Source: JAQGMV01 sp035626595 (GTDB lineage: Bacteria > Pseudomonadota > Gammaproteobacteria > Burkholderiales > SG8-41). Taken from it: 64,000 bases of DNA. The stretch lies in the NCBI GenBank assembly GCA_035626595.1, contig DASPNJ010000152.1, positions 9,259 to 73,258 on the forward strand. Reading direction: 5' to 3'. Below the pieces are notes generated by a model. That model did no database searches. It saw nothing but the letters and a program-made list of their open reading frames with translations, and was not told the origin of the DNA. The position numbers were made by a program, and so were the translations under genes. Numbering within the stretch: position 1 is the first letter of the stretch; every line of letters starts with the position of its first letter. This document shows positions 43,101 through 50,379 of this stretch, in pieces.

Positions 43101-45289
43101 CACGTGACCGTGAAGCCGCCGTTCGAGAGCGCCGCGACCTGTGCCGCCCCGCCGCCGCCGTGTCCCGGCGAACTCACGATGAATTCACCGGATGCCGGCG
43201 TGCCGTCCGCATTGAACAGTCGTGCGCGTACATCGAAGGTCGTGCCGTTATCAGGCGTGAAGTTCCATGCCGCCACGAAGCGGCCATCGGCAAGCCCCGC
43301 CACGGCGGGCATCCCCGGGACGCCGGTGATCGACGTATTGAGCTGGAAGTCCGGCCCGCCGTTTCCGTTGAGATCGAGAATGCGCGCGTGTGAGCCGAGA
43401 CCGGTGCCGCCGATCGACGAATTCGTATCCCACCAGCTCACGACGAAATGCGCGCCATCCGCGAGCAGCGCCGCCTTCGGTGCGAGCTGGCTGTTGACGG
43501 TGGTCGTGTTGATGACGAAATCGCTCGCGAGCGCATTGCCGGCTGCGTCGACGAAGCGGCCGCGCACCGCGGCGCCGGAGCCGTCGCCGCCGTTCGGCGC
43601 CGTGTACCAGGACACGAAGTAGGTATCGTTCGGCAACGCGAGGACATTCACGCCGGCCGCGTTGTTGTAGAACATCGACGTCGTGTTGATCGCGAAGTCG
43701 CCGCCGAGCGGCGCGCCGGAGGCGTCGAATGCCCGTCCGCGGATGAGGAAGTTCGACGAGCCGCTGTCCGTGGAGTCCCACGCGACGAGGAAACGTCCGT
43801 CGGAAAGCGCCGAAACCGACGGTCGATCCTGGTCGCCCGCGGCCGTCGTGTTCACGACGAAATCCGGCGTGGCGGGCGTGCCGTCCGCGTCGAACAGGCG
43901 CGCACGCACGAGGAACGTGCCGGCGCCGTCGCCGCCATCGTTCGAGAACCACGTCGCCACGAAGCGTCCATTCGGCAATGCCGCCACGTCAGGCGAGACC
44001 TGCATGCCGTTGCCGGTACTGTTGACGACGAAGTCGGGCCCGCTGAACGCCATGCTGCCGTCCGGCACCGTGATCATCGGCGCATCGTTCACGGGCGCGA
44101 TGGCGATGTTCACCGTCGCCACGTTGCTCGCGTCCGCGCCGTCGTTCGCGGTGTAGGTGAAGCTGTCCGCGCCGTTGTAGTCGCTATCGGGCGAGTACGT
44201 GAAGGACCCGTCGGGATTCAGGATAAGCGTGCCGTGATCGGGACCGTCGACGAGAACCGCGCTCAGCGCGTCGCCGTCCAGGTCCGTGTCGTTGGCGAGC
44301 ACGCCTGCAGCCGCAATCGTGAGCGGCACGTCCTCGTTGGTCGCGTACGCCTCGTTCTGCGCCACGGGCACGTCGTTCACCGCGTTCACCACGATGGAGA
44401 CGGTAGCCGTGTCGCCGAGCGGACCGCCTGTGCCCACGGCGCCGAAGTCGTTGGTATCGACCGTGAGCGTGTCACTGCCGTTGAAGTTCGCGTTGCCGTG
44501 GTAGACGACATTCCCCGCCGCCGACAGCGTCGCGTTGATCTGCGCCTGCGTGCCGGTGAGCGTCACCGTTGCGGTGCCGCTGCCCGTCACCAGCGCGCCG
44601 CCGACCGGCGCGACGCTCAGGGTGCCATTGCTGACCGAGAGCGTGGTCTGGATGGTGTTGTTGCCCGCGTCTAGGTCGCTCACCGCAAGGCCCGCGATCG
44701 ACAGATCGGTGTCCTCCTCCGCCCCGAGCGGCCCGACCGGGACCGTGTTGACTGGCGCGTCATTCACCGGCAGCACGGTCACGAACGCGAGCGCGGCGCC
44801 GTTCAGAGGAGACGCATCGAAAACCAGGTACAGAAATGCGTCGAGCCCGTTGAAGTTCGGCGCCGGCGTATAGCTGAACGAGCCGTCGGCATTCACGACG
44901 ACCGTCGCACCGTTGGCGTTGGTGGATGCCAACAGCTCCGCCCGCAGGGCATCGCCGTCGGCATCGCTGTCGTTCCCGAGCAAGCCCGGTGCGGCGATCA
45001 GCAGCGTCGTGTCTTCCTGAACGACGTAGGAATCGTCCTGGCCAACTGGTCGATCGTTAACTGGCGCGACGTTCACGGTCGCCGTCGCCGGCGTGCTGAC
45101 CGCATCGCCGTCAGAAACCGCGTAGGTGAAATCGGCCGCACCGTTGAAGTTCGCGTTCGGCGTAAACGTTATGGTGCCGTCGCCATTGAGAACGGCCGTG
45201 CCGCCGGCGCCGCTCGCGACCGACGCGACGAACAACGTGTCGCCGTCGACGTCCTCGTCATTGCCGAGGAGGTCGGCCGCGGCATACAC
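37193..45289 (-). CDS. Giant cadherin-like/RTX type I secreted adhesin, main part (frameshifted)
   Basis: This frame gives 2,698 residues from a GTG at 45289, but it stays open upstream to about 45463, and the protein begins in the middle of a repeat, so it is the C-terminal part of a gene that starts at 46947. It contains at least ten cadherin-like repeats ending in VNDAP-type linkers with EDTP...GNDxDxDGD calcium motifs. Seven propeller-like repeats lie at about residues 419-806. RTX nonapeptides (GGxGNDxL) run from about residue 1,650 to 2,200. A type I secretion C-terminus ends DLRALFG...LVLRDFDISDLHPADVL. It is probably exported by the T1SS at 53.6-58.5 kb. With the frameshift repaired the full protein is about 3,251 residues. 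Confidence 0.85.
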   Translation of the reverse strand: MYAAADLLGNDEDVDGDTLFVASVASGAGGTAVLNGDGTITFTPNANFNGAADFTYAVSDGDAVSTPATATVNVAPVNDRPVGQDDSYVVQEDTTLLIAAPGLLGNDSDADGDALRAELLASTNANGATVVVNADGSFSYTPAPNFNGLDAFLYLVFDASPLNGAALAFVTVLPVNDAPVNTVPVGPLGAEEDTDLSIAGLAVSDLDAGNNTIQTTLSVSNGTLSVAPVGGALVTGSGTATVTLTGTQAQINATLSAAGNVVYHGNANFNGSDTLTVDTNDFGAVGTGGPLGDTATVSIVVNAVNDVPVAQNEAYATNEDVPLTIAAAGVLANDTDLDGDALSAVLVDGPDHGTLILNPDGSFTYSPDSDYNGADSFTYTANDGADASNVATVNIAIAPVNDAPMITVPDGSMAFSGPDFVVNSTGNGMQVSPDVAALPNGRFVATWFSNDGGDGAGTFLVRARLFDADGTPATPDFVVNTTAAGDQDRPSVSALSDGRFLVAWDSTDSGSSNFLIRGRAFDASGAPLGGDFAINTTSMFYNNAAGVNVLALPNDTYFVSWYTAPNGGDGSGAAVRGRFVDAAGNALASDFVINTTTVNSQLAPKAALLADGAHFVVSWWDTNSSIGGTGLGSHARILDLNGNGGPDFQLNTSITGVPGMPAVAGLADGRFVAAWNFTPDNGTTFDVRARLFNADGTPASGEFIVSSPGHGGGGAAQVAALSNGGFTVTWSSNDGGDGNGSLVRARLFDADGNAIGGDFVVESTTAGNQDAVSVTTLTDGRLLYSWESNDGADGDGLTIRARFMSDSTSTSEDTPFTITGIAIADVDAGANAVIVTLSVDHGALDLVDGAGVTVGGAGTGILTLSGSQAAINTALAAGLVYSPDADYHGGDTLTVHASDQGYSGAGGPLSATETVTLTVHAVNDAPVANDDALEATEDTPVTYAAAELLGNDTDVEGDALAIASVTSGAGGTAVLNGDGTVTFTPNANFNGTTSFTYTASDGAATSNVATASVEVAPVNDAPETLNTGGSGPEDTANALLLKGTDVDGTVVSMRIVTTPANGRLYSDVGLTQEVHAGDTIATSGNQVIVRFKPDANWHGATSFDFAAIDDDGAEDATPATASLTVLPVNDAPFAGNNLYITQEDIALAIPAPGVLANDSDVDGDALSASLVSGPAHGTLTLNADGSFNYTPAADYFGSDSFTYRALDGGTQSNTATVSITVMSVNDGPTATTDGPATPEDTPVTVDIVANDTDPEDDPLTIVSVSGINHGTYQIVDNKIEYTPDPDFFGNDIFSYTISDGNGDTDEGTVVLAVTRVNDPPIANPDSATVDTDSVASVINVLANDSKGPPNESTQALTVVAAAALNGTVTINANGTLSYTPNAGYAGPDTISYTIQDDGFTGSTSDPRQASSTVSVTVTAVNDAPTFAGTLDGAPTYLEDAPAVVLDGNVQVSDPELAAQGHYDGATLTLARHLGAHAQDVFSATGLLGALTGGGALIYDGFVIGAVTQNSGGTLVLTFANADATQARVNGVLQSIAYSNSSNNPPSSVQIDWAFSDGNTGAQGVGGALAAAGSTTVTIVGVPDVYLWTQLVNGQVIGDPFDAAVDKLRFDDAAISAADVKVGESPLIFSHGGKTVTVQMNIASITTTNVFFDDGSLLVVGDNTTATAADSGNNSITGAAGDDQLLGLGGIDTLTGGDGGDWIDGGLGNDTATGGNGDDTIRVGGAAAADTAHGDSGSDRLIVDYSGVSGSFGTFSFAGTLAAGYSGSYSNGIGTNVTFNTVEHFTVTTTGGSDSITTGDGDDVVSTGGSDDSIRVAAGNFVIDGGTGTDGLGANLSAVTTDIVLDLKAGSYTLPGSSSVANVEQLIGFTGGSGNDTLISQNIIRADTIDGGGGDDTVGVGGGADNVAGGSGSDRLVVDYSSMAGSFGTVVALTGSLATGYSGRYSNNIGTQVDFTGIEHFSVTTTGGSDSITTGDGEDIVSTAAGNDIVNAGAGNDHITGGLGNDTLNGGAGDDTFTYNVGDGVGNPDDGVDTVNGGEGDELDGDLQTVNGTSAAETYNINPFGVGTQLGINITTSPALPAAATLANSELVLTNVEEIVINTGGGGDTVTVAGDIGDTGVSSTTVTINGGSSNDTFIAVALADNDGDPSGRVRVVMNGFEGDDTLVGGDGDDRLTGGVGDDSLQGSGGDDVYIYNQLTELSDGSGYIGGALLFENVAFDTLGFADALDFSEIDGISFIGSATFSAGGQGELRYVVEPSSTAVLIDADGDGMVDRYLRLNVATDLVETAPGSRILLAGVPNTPPVAFGDFYSTIQSSSVYPISLTVAAPGVLGMPFGPGADFDADGDPLTAELVSGPSHGTLIDHDGDGSFFDGDGGFVYLPDPYFVGDDSFVYRAFDGVSYSANATVEIDVKLPPVVTANTQDNYDMSGLYADLSLADPIPMERMAHSFVLATSDGRYVQALGSNMTYDAVTNAVTGGTINGIHLSLLVDPPPSGSPPFDPPAFYSPLLTVLGDANADPPFAVPAVELIAALQDYATSAGADTAGLDAIFQTIRYNAVGPGSASNDVLVGGPFDDYFAGAAGSDRVIAGAGDDLIIGGADSGDVLTGGAGADVFQFGFADGLDEITDFSGIIGGDGDVLDLRALFGPLDLQTDILDTATYDGTDTTLHLDTGSNALTLVLRDFDISDLHPADVLMPTI
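42872..44034 (-). repeat. Seven tandem propeller-like repeats within the adhesin
   Basis: Seven copies of a unit of about 55 residues run consecutively. Each has the core VxALxDGRFVxxWxS, then a variable loop with NDGGDG-type acidic residues, then RARLFDADGxxxxxDF and VVNTT. The number and spacing suit a seven-bladed beta-propeller made of one repeat per blade. It is inserted between two cadherin-like repeats (linker VNDAPMITVP before, TSEDTPFTITGIAI after). I know of no function for this unit; ligand binding on a stalk is the natural guess. Confidence 0.7.
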
Positions 45290-45426
45290 GACCGGCGTGT
45301 CTTCGGTCGCCGCCAGCGCATCGTCCGCCGCGACCGGCGCATCGTTCGTGCCGATGATGTTGATGGTGATCGGCCGCGCGTCGCTGTTGCTGTGGCTGTC
45401 GAATACCCGTGCATGCGCGCTGAAAG

Positions 45427-46947
45427 TCAGACGCTGGCCTGTCGACAGAAATCGAAGGTGCTGTCAGCCTCGCTGAAGCTCCAGTCGAGCGATCCGCCGC
45501 CGCTGCCAGTGCTGTCGTTCAGCGCGATCAGCGTGAAAGCATCCGTCAACGCGGACACGACCGGGCTCGGGACGCCGCCGGCCGGCGTGTTGTCGGCTTC
45601 GACAAATTCGAACGAGCTCACGTCGAGCGCGAATGCGGCGCTGTGGATGTCCGCGAGATCGACGTCGGAAAAGTCGAGGGAACCCGACACCGTGTGCACC
45701 GTTGCGCCGCCGGTCGCACCCGCGATTTCCGTGAATTGATACGGCACGTTCGGGTCTGCTGCCAGCAGCGGAACGTCGTTGATGCCTGCGATGTCGATCG
45801 AGACGCTGACCGTATTGCCGGTATCGCTGCCGCCGTTTGACGTGCCGCCGTCGTCGAGCACTCGATACGTGAAGCTGTCGCCGCCGTGATAGTCGGGATC
45901 CGGCGTGTAGCTGAAGGAGCCGTCGGAATCGAGCGTGAGTGTGCCGTGCTGCACGTCGTCGACGAGCAGTGCCATCAGCGCATTCGGGGGGGTGTCGTTC
46001 GGGTCGCTGTCGTTTGCAAGTACGTTTCCGGTCAGCGGCGTGTCCTCGGCAGTGCCGAAGCCGTCCGCCACCGCCACCGGCGCATCGTTGACGGACGCGA
46101 TACTCAGGTCGACTGTCGCGACGTTCGATTGGATCGACCCGTCGCTTGCGCGATAGGTAAAGCTGTCGGAACCATTGAAGTTCGCGTCCGGCGTGTACGT
46201 GAACGAGCCGTCGGCGTTCAGGACCAGCGTGCCGTGCGCAGGTCCCGACACTAACGAGGCCGAGAGGGGATTTCCGTCAGGATCCGAATCGTTCGACAGC
46301 ACGTTGCCCGCGAGTGGCGTGTCTGCGCTCGTGGAGTGGCTGTCGGCTGCTGCGACCGGCGCAGCGTTGCCGGATGGAGCCGGCGGCGAGATCTCGTGGA
46401 TCTTGGTGCCGTTGTTGCGCGAGCCGTCTATCGTGCCGTTGCCGTCGACATCGCGGCCGATCGATGTGATGCGCACGCCAAAGTCGACGCTGCCGAAATC
46501 GGCAAGTTTCAGGTCGCGCTGGCTGCTGTCGAGGGTAAAGGTAAAGGCACGGACTTCATCGCCATTCTTGCCGATGCCTTCGCTGCCGATCTCGATACCG
46601 AAGTCGTAGCCGCCATCGCTCCCCAGGAGGCCATTCATGTTGTTGCTGCTGCTTCCGGCCTTATTGACGCTGTCGTTGCCGGACGTCCACGCCGGCTGGG
46701 CGACGGGCACGGCGGCGCCGCTCGCGAGAGTCTTCGTCGCACCGGCCACCGAGAGGGTGCCGAGCAGGGCTTCGTCCTTCACGTCGAAGAACAGCCCGCG
46801 CAGATCGCCGAGATAATTCCCGGCGGCGACAAGCTGCACCACGGTGAAAGTGAGGGTGCCGCCTGGGTTCTCGGTGATGGTGACCTGAACAACCGGGTTC
46901 TTGTTCTCGGTGGAGCTGTCATTCATCACGAAAATCATGGACGCCAT
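45427..46947 (-). CDS. Giant adhesin, N-terminal part ending at a frameshift
   Basis: This 506-residue frame is the start of the giant adhesin. Residues 1-190 form a non-repeat N-terminal domain (IFVMNDSSTENKNPVVQVTI, LGDLRGLFFDVKDEALLGTL). It is followed by two cadherin-like repeats (SDPDGNPLSASLVSGPAHG, FTYTPDANFNGSDSFTYRASDG) and the beginning of a third, then stops after STFDFCRQASV. The next frame continues with FLSTGQRLTF, exactly as expected after STFD, so one base (a C on the coding strand near 45448) appears to be missing. The ATG at 46947 follows a GAGGAGG Shine-Dalgarno. The N-terminus lacks a cleavable signal, as expected for type I export. Confidence 0.85.
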   Translation of the reverse strand: MASMIFVMNDSSTENKNPVVQVTITENPGGTLTFTVVQLVAAGNYLGDLRGLFFDVKDEALLGTLSVAGATKTLASGAAVPVAQPAWTSGNDSVNKAGSSSNNMNGLLGSDGGYDFGIEIGSEGIGKNGDEVRAFTFTLDSSQRDLKLADFGSVDFGVRITSIGRDVDGNGTIDGSRNNGTKIHEISPPAPSGNAAPVAAADSHSTSADTPLAGNVLSNDSDPDGNPLSASLVSGPAHGTLVLNADGSFTYTPDANFNGSDSFTYRASDGSIQSNVATVDLSIASVNDAPVAVADGFGTAEDTPLTGNVLANDSDPNDTPPNALMALLVDDVQHGTLTLDSDGSFSYTPDPDYHGGDSFTYRVLDDGGTSNGGSDTGNTVSVSIDIAGINDVPLLAADPNVPYQFTEIAGATGGATVHTVSGSLDFSDVDLADIHSAAFALDVSSFEFVEADNTPAGGVPSPVVSALTDAFTLIALNDSTGSGGGSLDWSFSEADSTFDFCRQASV

Positions 46948-47350
46948 GTCGCCTCCTCGGTGCTAACGGCTGCGCTGCTGCGGAAGATGGAAGGCCGGAC
47001 GCGTGAGCGGCCGGGGATGACGAAAGAGGGGCGCGTTCTCGCGCACGCGAAAGACATCGCGCACTGCGGCGGACGATTCGGCCATGGCGGCCTCCCCTGC
47101 TTTTCTAATGATGTGCCGAGCCGGAGGGAACGCCTTTTGTTGTCGCGTATGAAGCTGGCGCTTCATGGCGTGCACGGCAGGCCGCGGAGCCCCCCAACGC
47201 GGCCGTGTCGGAGGCGCAGCTATCGTATAACGATTTGCGGCACGCGACTCACGGCATCAACGGCCGTAGTTCCGATCACGAACCGGCGCTGACCGCGGCT
47301 CCAGTTCGGAAATCACCTGCGCGTGCACGGCCACGCGCTTGAAAATTCAA
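46948..47350. other. 403-bp gap between dadA and the adhesin gene
   Basis: This gap holds the probable adhesin promoter and leader. It contains a candidate short gene (46963-47085, minus) and a perfect palindrome ATCGT-ATA-ACGAT (47222-47234) that fits the TNGTNNNACNA pattern of FadR-type GntR operators. I see no tRNA, repeat element or further gene. Confidence 0.5.
46963..47085 (-). CDS. Possible 40-residue leader/small protein upstream of the adhesin
   Basis: A short frame of 40 codons begins at an ATG preceded by AGGGGAGG at a 5-base spacing, a very good ribosome site. It ends 15 bp before the adhesin ATG. The peptide is basic (MAESSAAVRDVFRVRENAPL and an Arg/Pro-rich tail) and has no recognised domain. 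It could be a leader peptide coupling translation to the adhesin or a chance frame. No homologue is known to me. Confidence 0.3.
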   Translation of the reverse strand: MAESSAAVRDVFRVRENAPLFRHPRPLTRPAFHLPQQRSR

Positions 47351-48586
47351 TCAGAACCGCCGTGGGCTGAACGGCGCGACGTCGATCGACGGCGTGCGCC
47401 CGGCAATCAGGTCCGCCACGATGCGCCCGGTGGGCGCGCCGCTGCAGAGGCCGACGTGCCCATGGCCGAACGCGTACCACGCGTTGGCGAAGCGCGTCGA
47501 GCGCCCGATCACCGGCAGCGAATCCGGCATCGACGGACGGCGGCCCATCCACTTCGTCATGTCCGCCGTGCTGATGCCGGGAAACACGCGCTGCATGTGC
47601 TTCGAGAGGATATCGGCCCTCGAGTAATCGGGTTCCGCATGGATACCCGCGAACTCGGTCTGTCCGGCGATGCGCAGCCCCATCTCCATCGGCGTGATGA
47701 AGAACTTGTGCTCGGGCATGAAGACCGGCATCGGCAACGTGAGGCGCGGATCGGAATACGTGACGTGATAGCCGCGCTCGGCTTCGAGCGGGACCGGGTC
47801 GCCGAGCTTCGACGTGAACTCGTTCGAATGCGAGCCTGCGCAGATGACGAGCGTTTCGACCGGCAATGTGCCGGCATCGGTCACGAGCGCACGCGGTCCG
47901 TCGGGGCCGACGTCGATATCATTCACCTCGCGCTGGAGGAGCTTGCCGCCGTCGCGGACGAACTGCGCCGCGATGCCTTTGGTCAACCGCTCCGGATTCG
48001 CGACGAAGCCCTGCTCCGGTAGATAGAGCCCTGCCTCGTAGTGCCCGGTGAGCTGCGGCACGAGCTTCTTCACGCCCGCGTCGTCGAGCTCTTCGACAAC
48101 GACGCCGCGGTCGCGCCGCAGCTTCCATGCGATGTTGTCGCCGAGATAGCTCGCGCGCTTTTCGTACGCGACGACGTAGCCGGTCTGGCGTATGAGATCG
48201 CTCACGCCCGCGTGCCGCGCGAGCGGCTCGTACGCATCGAACGTCTGCCGCAGCAGCGGCCGCAGCGCGTTCGCGATCTCTTCGACGCGCGCGGGACGCG
48301 AAGCTTTCAGGAACCGCAGCAGCCACGGTGCCGCTTTCGGCAGATAGCCCCAGCGGATCATGAGCGGGCCCATCGGGTCCATGAGGTACCCGGGGACTTT
48401 CCAGTGAATGCCAGGAGTTGCGAGCGGCACGCACGAGCCGGGGCTCAGTATGCCGGCGTTGCCGAACGAGCAGTATTCGCCGGGCGGGCGCATATCGACG
48501 ATCGTGACGTCGTGGCCGTCGCGTCTGAGATAGGCTGCGGTGGCGACGCCGACGATGCCGGCACCGATTACAGTGATGTTCTTCAT
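47351..48586 (-). CDS. dadA: D-amino acid dehydrogenase small subunit family (DadA-like FAD oxidoreductase)
   Basis: This 411-residue flavoprotein has the FAD motif ITVIGAGIVGVATAAYLRRDGHDV at the N-terminus, SFGNAGILSPGSCVPLATPG near residue 40 (typical of DadA), the second flavin segment GYHVTYSDPRLTLPMPV near 270, and the C-terminal RRPSMPDSLPVIGRST and FGHGHVGLCSGAPTGR. DadA-type enzymes oxidise D-amino acids to 2-oxo acids at the inner membrane, passing electrons to the quinone pool. It overlaps hyuB by ATGA and is the last gene of a Bug-HyuA-HyuB-DadA operon, which would fit use of D-amino acids released from hydantoin or lactam compounds. Confidence 0.93.
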   Translation of the reverse strand: MKNITVIGAGIVGVATAAYLRRDGHDVTIVDMRPPGEYCSFGNAGILSPGSCVPLATPGIHWKVPGYLMDPMGPLMIRWGYLPKAAPWLLRFLKASRPARVEEIANALRPLLRQTFDAYEPLARHAGVSDLIRQTGYVVAYEKRASYLGDNIAWKLRRDRGVVVEELDDAGVKKLVPQLTGHYEAGLYLPEQGFVANPERLTKGIAAQFVRDGGKLLQREVNDIDVGPDGPRALVTDAGTLPVETLVICAGSHSNEFTSKLGDPVPLEAERGYHVTYSDPRLTLPMPVFMPEHKFFITPMEMGLRIAGQTEFAGIHAEPDYSRADILSKHMQRVFPGISTADMTKWMGRRPSMPDSLPVIGRSTRFANAWYAFGHGHVGLCSGAPTGRIVADLIAGRTPSIDVAPFSPRRF

Positions 48587-50379
48587 GTCGAATCGCCCTT
48601 CCGTTCAGGGAAGGCGTCAGGTTGGGAGTGGTCTTGCAGTTCTGCGGCTGCGACGCGTGTCTCGCCATAGTCTCGCACCGCCGCCGCACGCGATATCTTT
48701 CCATTACGCAAATCCTCCGCGATGCGTTCGATCGCACGTTCGGCGGGCTCACCGTAGCCGCCCGCGCCCGGCGTCTCGAGGCGCATCGCATCGCCTGCGT
48801 GCATCTCGATCCGAGCGACCTTCGAGAAGAGCACCTCCTCGTTCGGACCGCCAGGATCGCGGATGAGACGCGCCCGACGTCCTTCAAGCCCACCGAACAC
48901 ACCGCTGGCAACGCCGACCGTGTGGCTGTCGGAGCGCACCGAGAAAATCGTCCCGGGGACGAGCGCGCGGATCTGGCGCGCGATGCCGAGCCCGCCGCGA
49001 TGCCGGCCCGCGCCGCCCGAGTCCTGCACCAACGCGTATTCGTCGACCATCAGCGGATATTCGTTTTCCAGCGCCTCAGCCGGCAGATTGGAGGTGTTCG
49101 TCATGTGCACGTGCACGGCGTCCATGCCGTCGGCGTCGCAACGCGCGCCGCTGCCGCCGCCGATCGTCTCGAGATAGACGTAGGCGCCGCGCCGGCTCGC
49201 GAGCTGGCCTGAAAAAACGATCGCCGGCACCACGTCGTTGCCGGATGCCATGACGCGCTCGGGCGCCAGCACGCCGCGAAACGCGCCGAATATCGCGCCG
49301 GCCACCTTCTGACACGTGATCGACCGTGCGCCCACCGCCGCGGGCGGCTCCGGATTCACGATCGTTCCTGCCGGCGCGACGATCTCGACTGCGTCGAACA
49401 GGCCCGCATTCGGCAGGAGCTCCGGATCGAGCAGCGCTTTCACGGCGTAGTACACGCTCGCTTTGAGCGCGTTCAGCGGCACGTTCATCGCGCCGCGGGC
49501 CTGCGCGCCCGAGCCTGAGAAATCGACGGCAAGCGATTCGCCAGCGACGCGCACGGTGGCGGTGATCGGCACCGGATCGCCACCCATACCATCGTCGTCG
49601 AGATAATTGGTGAACGTGTATTCACCGTCGGTCAGCTCGGCGATGCGCCGCTGCATCCGGCGGCGCGTGTATACGAGCAGGTCCTCGATCGCCCGTCGCA
49701 CCGCGGGAAGCCCGATCTGCCGCACCAGGCCGCGCGCGGCCTCGGCGCCGCGGTCGTTCGTCGCGATCTGCACCCGCAGGTCGAGCGACCGCTCTTCCGG
49801 GTCGCGCGTGTTCGACGCAATCAGATCGAGGAGATCGGAATCGAGCTCGCCTGCGCGCACGATGCGGATAACCGGCAGGCGCAGCCCCTCCTCGAAAATG
49901 CTGCGCGAGCCGCCGGCGATCGATCCCGGCACCGGACCGCCGATGTCGGAGTGGTGCCCGATGTTGGCCGCGAAGAACTCGACGCGTCCATCCCAGAACA
50001 CCGGGGTGACGATCGTGATGTCCGGGAGGTGCGTACCGTTCGCAAGGTAAGGATCGTTGCAGATGAACGCGTCGCCTTCACGCATGCGCTCGACGGGGCA
50101 GGCCCGCAGCACCGCATCGACACCGCCGGAGAGCGAACCGAGATGCAGCGGGATTTGGGTGCCCTGCGCAACCAGCCGTCCGCCGCCGTCGAACAGCGCG
50201 ACCGAACAGTCCCGGCGCTCCTTGATGTTCGTCGAGAACGACGAGCGCACCAGCGTGTTGCTCATGTCCTCGGTGATCGAGAGGAGCCGATTGCTGAAGA
50301 CCTCCATCGCGATCGGATCGGCCAGCCGTCCCCCTTGACGGGGGAGAGTCTGGATGGGGGTGTGACGGTCGATCGTCAC
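48583..50379 (-). CDS. hyuB: Hydantoinase B / 5-oxoprolinase family beta subunit (copy 2)
   Basis: This 598-residue protein resembles copy 1: DPIAMEVFSNRLLSITEDMSNTLVRSSFS near the start, FICNDPYLANGTHLPDITI near 105, GHHSDIGGPVPGS near 140, and a glycine-rich end VRLETPGAGGYGEPAE-like. The GTG at 50379 overlaps the hyuA stop (GTGA). The first 20 residues (including HTPIQTLPRQGG) are encoded by an intergenic repeat (50330-50362); the ancestral start may have been near the LADPIAMEV segment. It pairs with HyuA copy 2 and is coupled to dadA. Confidence 0.9.
   Translation of the reverse strand: MTIDRHTPIQTLPRQGGRLADPIAMEVFSNRLLSITEDMSNTLVRSSFSTNIKERRDCSVALFDGGGRLVAQGTQIPLHLGSLSGGVDAVLRACPVERMREGDAFICNDPYLANGTHLPDITIVTPVFWDGRVEFFAANIGHHSDIGGPVPGSIAGGSRSIFEEGLRLPVIRIVRAGELDSDLLDLIASNTRDPEERSLDLRVQIATNDRGAEAARGLVRQIGLPAVRRAIEDLLVYTRRRMQRRIAELTDGEYTFTNYLDDDGMGGDPVPITATVRVAGESLAVDFSGSGAQARGAMNVPLNALKASVYYAVKALLDPELLPNAGLFDAVEIVAPAGTIVNPEPPAAVGARSITCQKVAGAIFGAFRGVLAPERVMASGNDVVPAIVFSGQLASRRGAYVYLETIGGGSGARCDADGMDAVHVHMTNTSNLPAEALENEYPLMVDEYALVQDSGGAGRHRGGLGIARQIRALVPGTIFSVRSDSHTVGVASGVFGGLEGRRARLIRDPGGPNEEVLFSKVARIEMHAGDAMRLETPGAGGYGEPAERAIERIAEDLRNGKISRAAAVRDYGETRVAAAELQDHSQPDAFPERKGDST
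50330..50362. repeat. ACCCCCATCC / CCCCCTTGACGGGGG repeat inside the hyuB 5' end
   Basis: CCCCC-TTGAC-GGGGG (50330-50344) is a palindrome, and TGGATGGGGGTG (50351-50362) is the complement of the ACCCCCATCC unit at 36168. Both recur in the mosaic at 36.1 kb. Here they encode the N-terminal residues of HyuB copy 2. Confidence 0.55.

Noticed and set aside
37193..45289. The 2,698-residue frame as a separate complete gene starting at GTG 45289
   Set aside because: There is no ribosome site, the start is in mid-repeat, and the frame is open further upstream to the point where the N-terminal frame stops.
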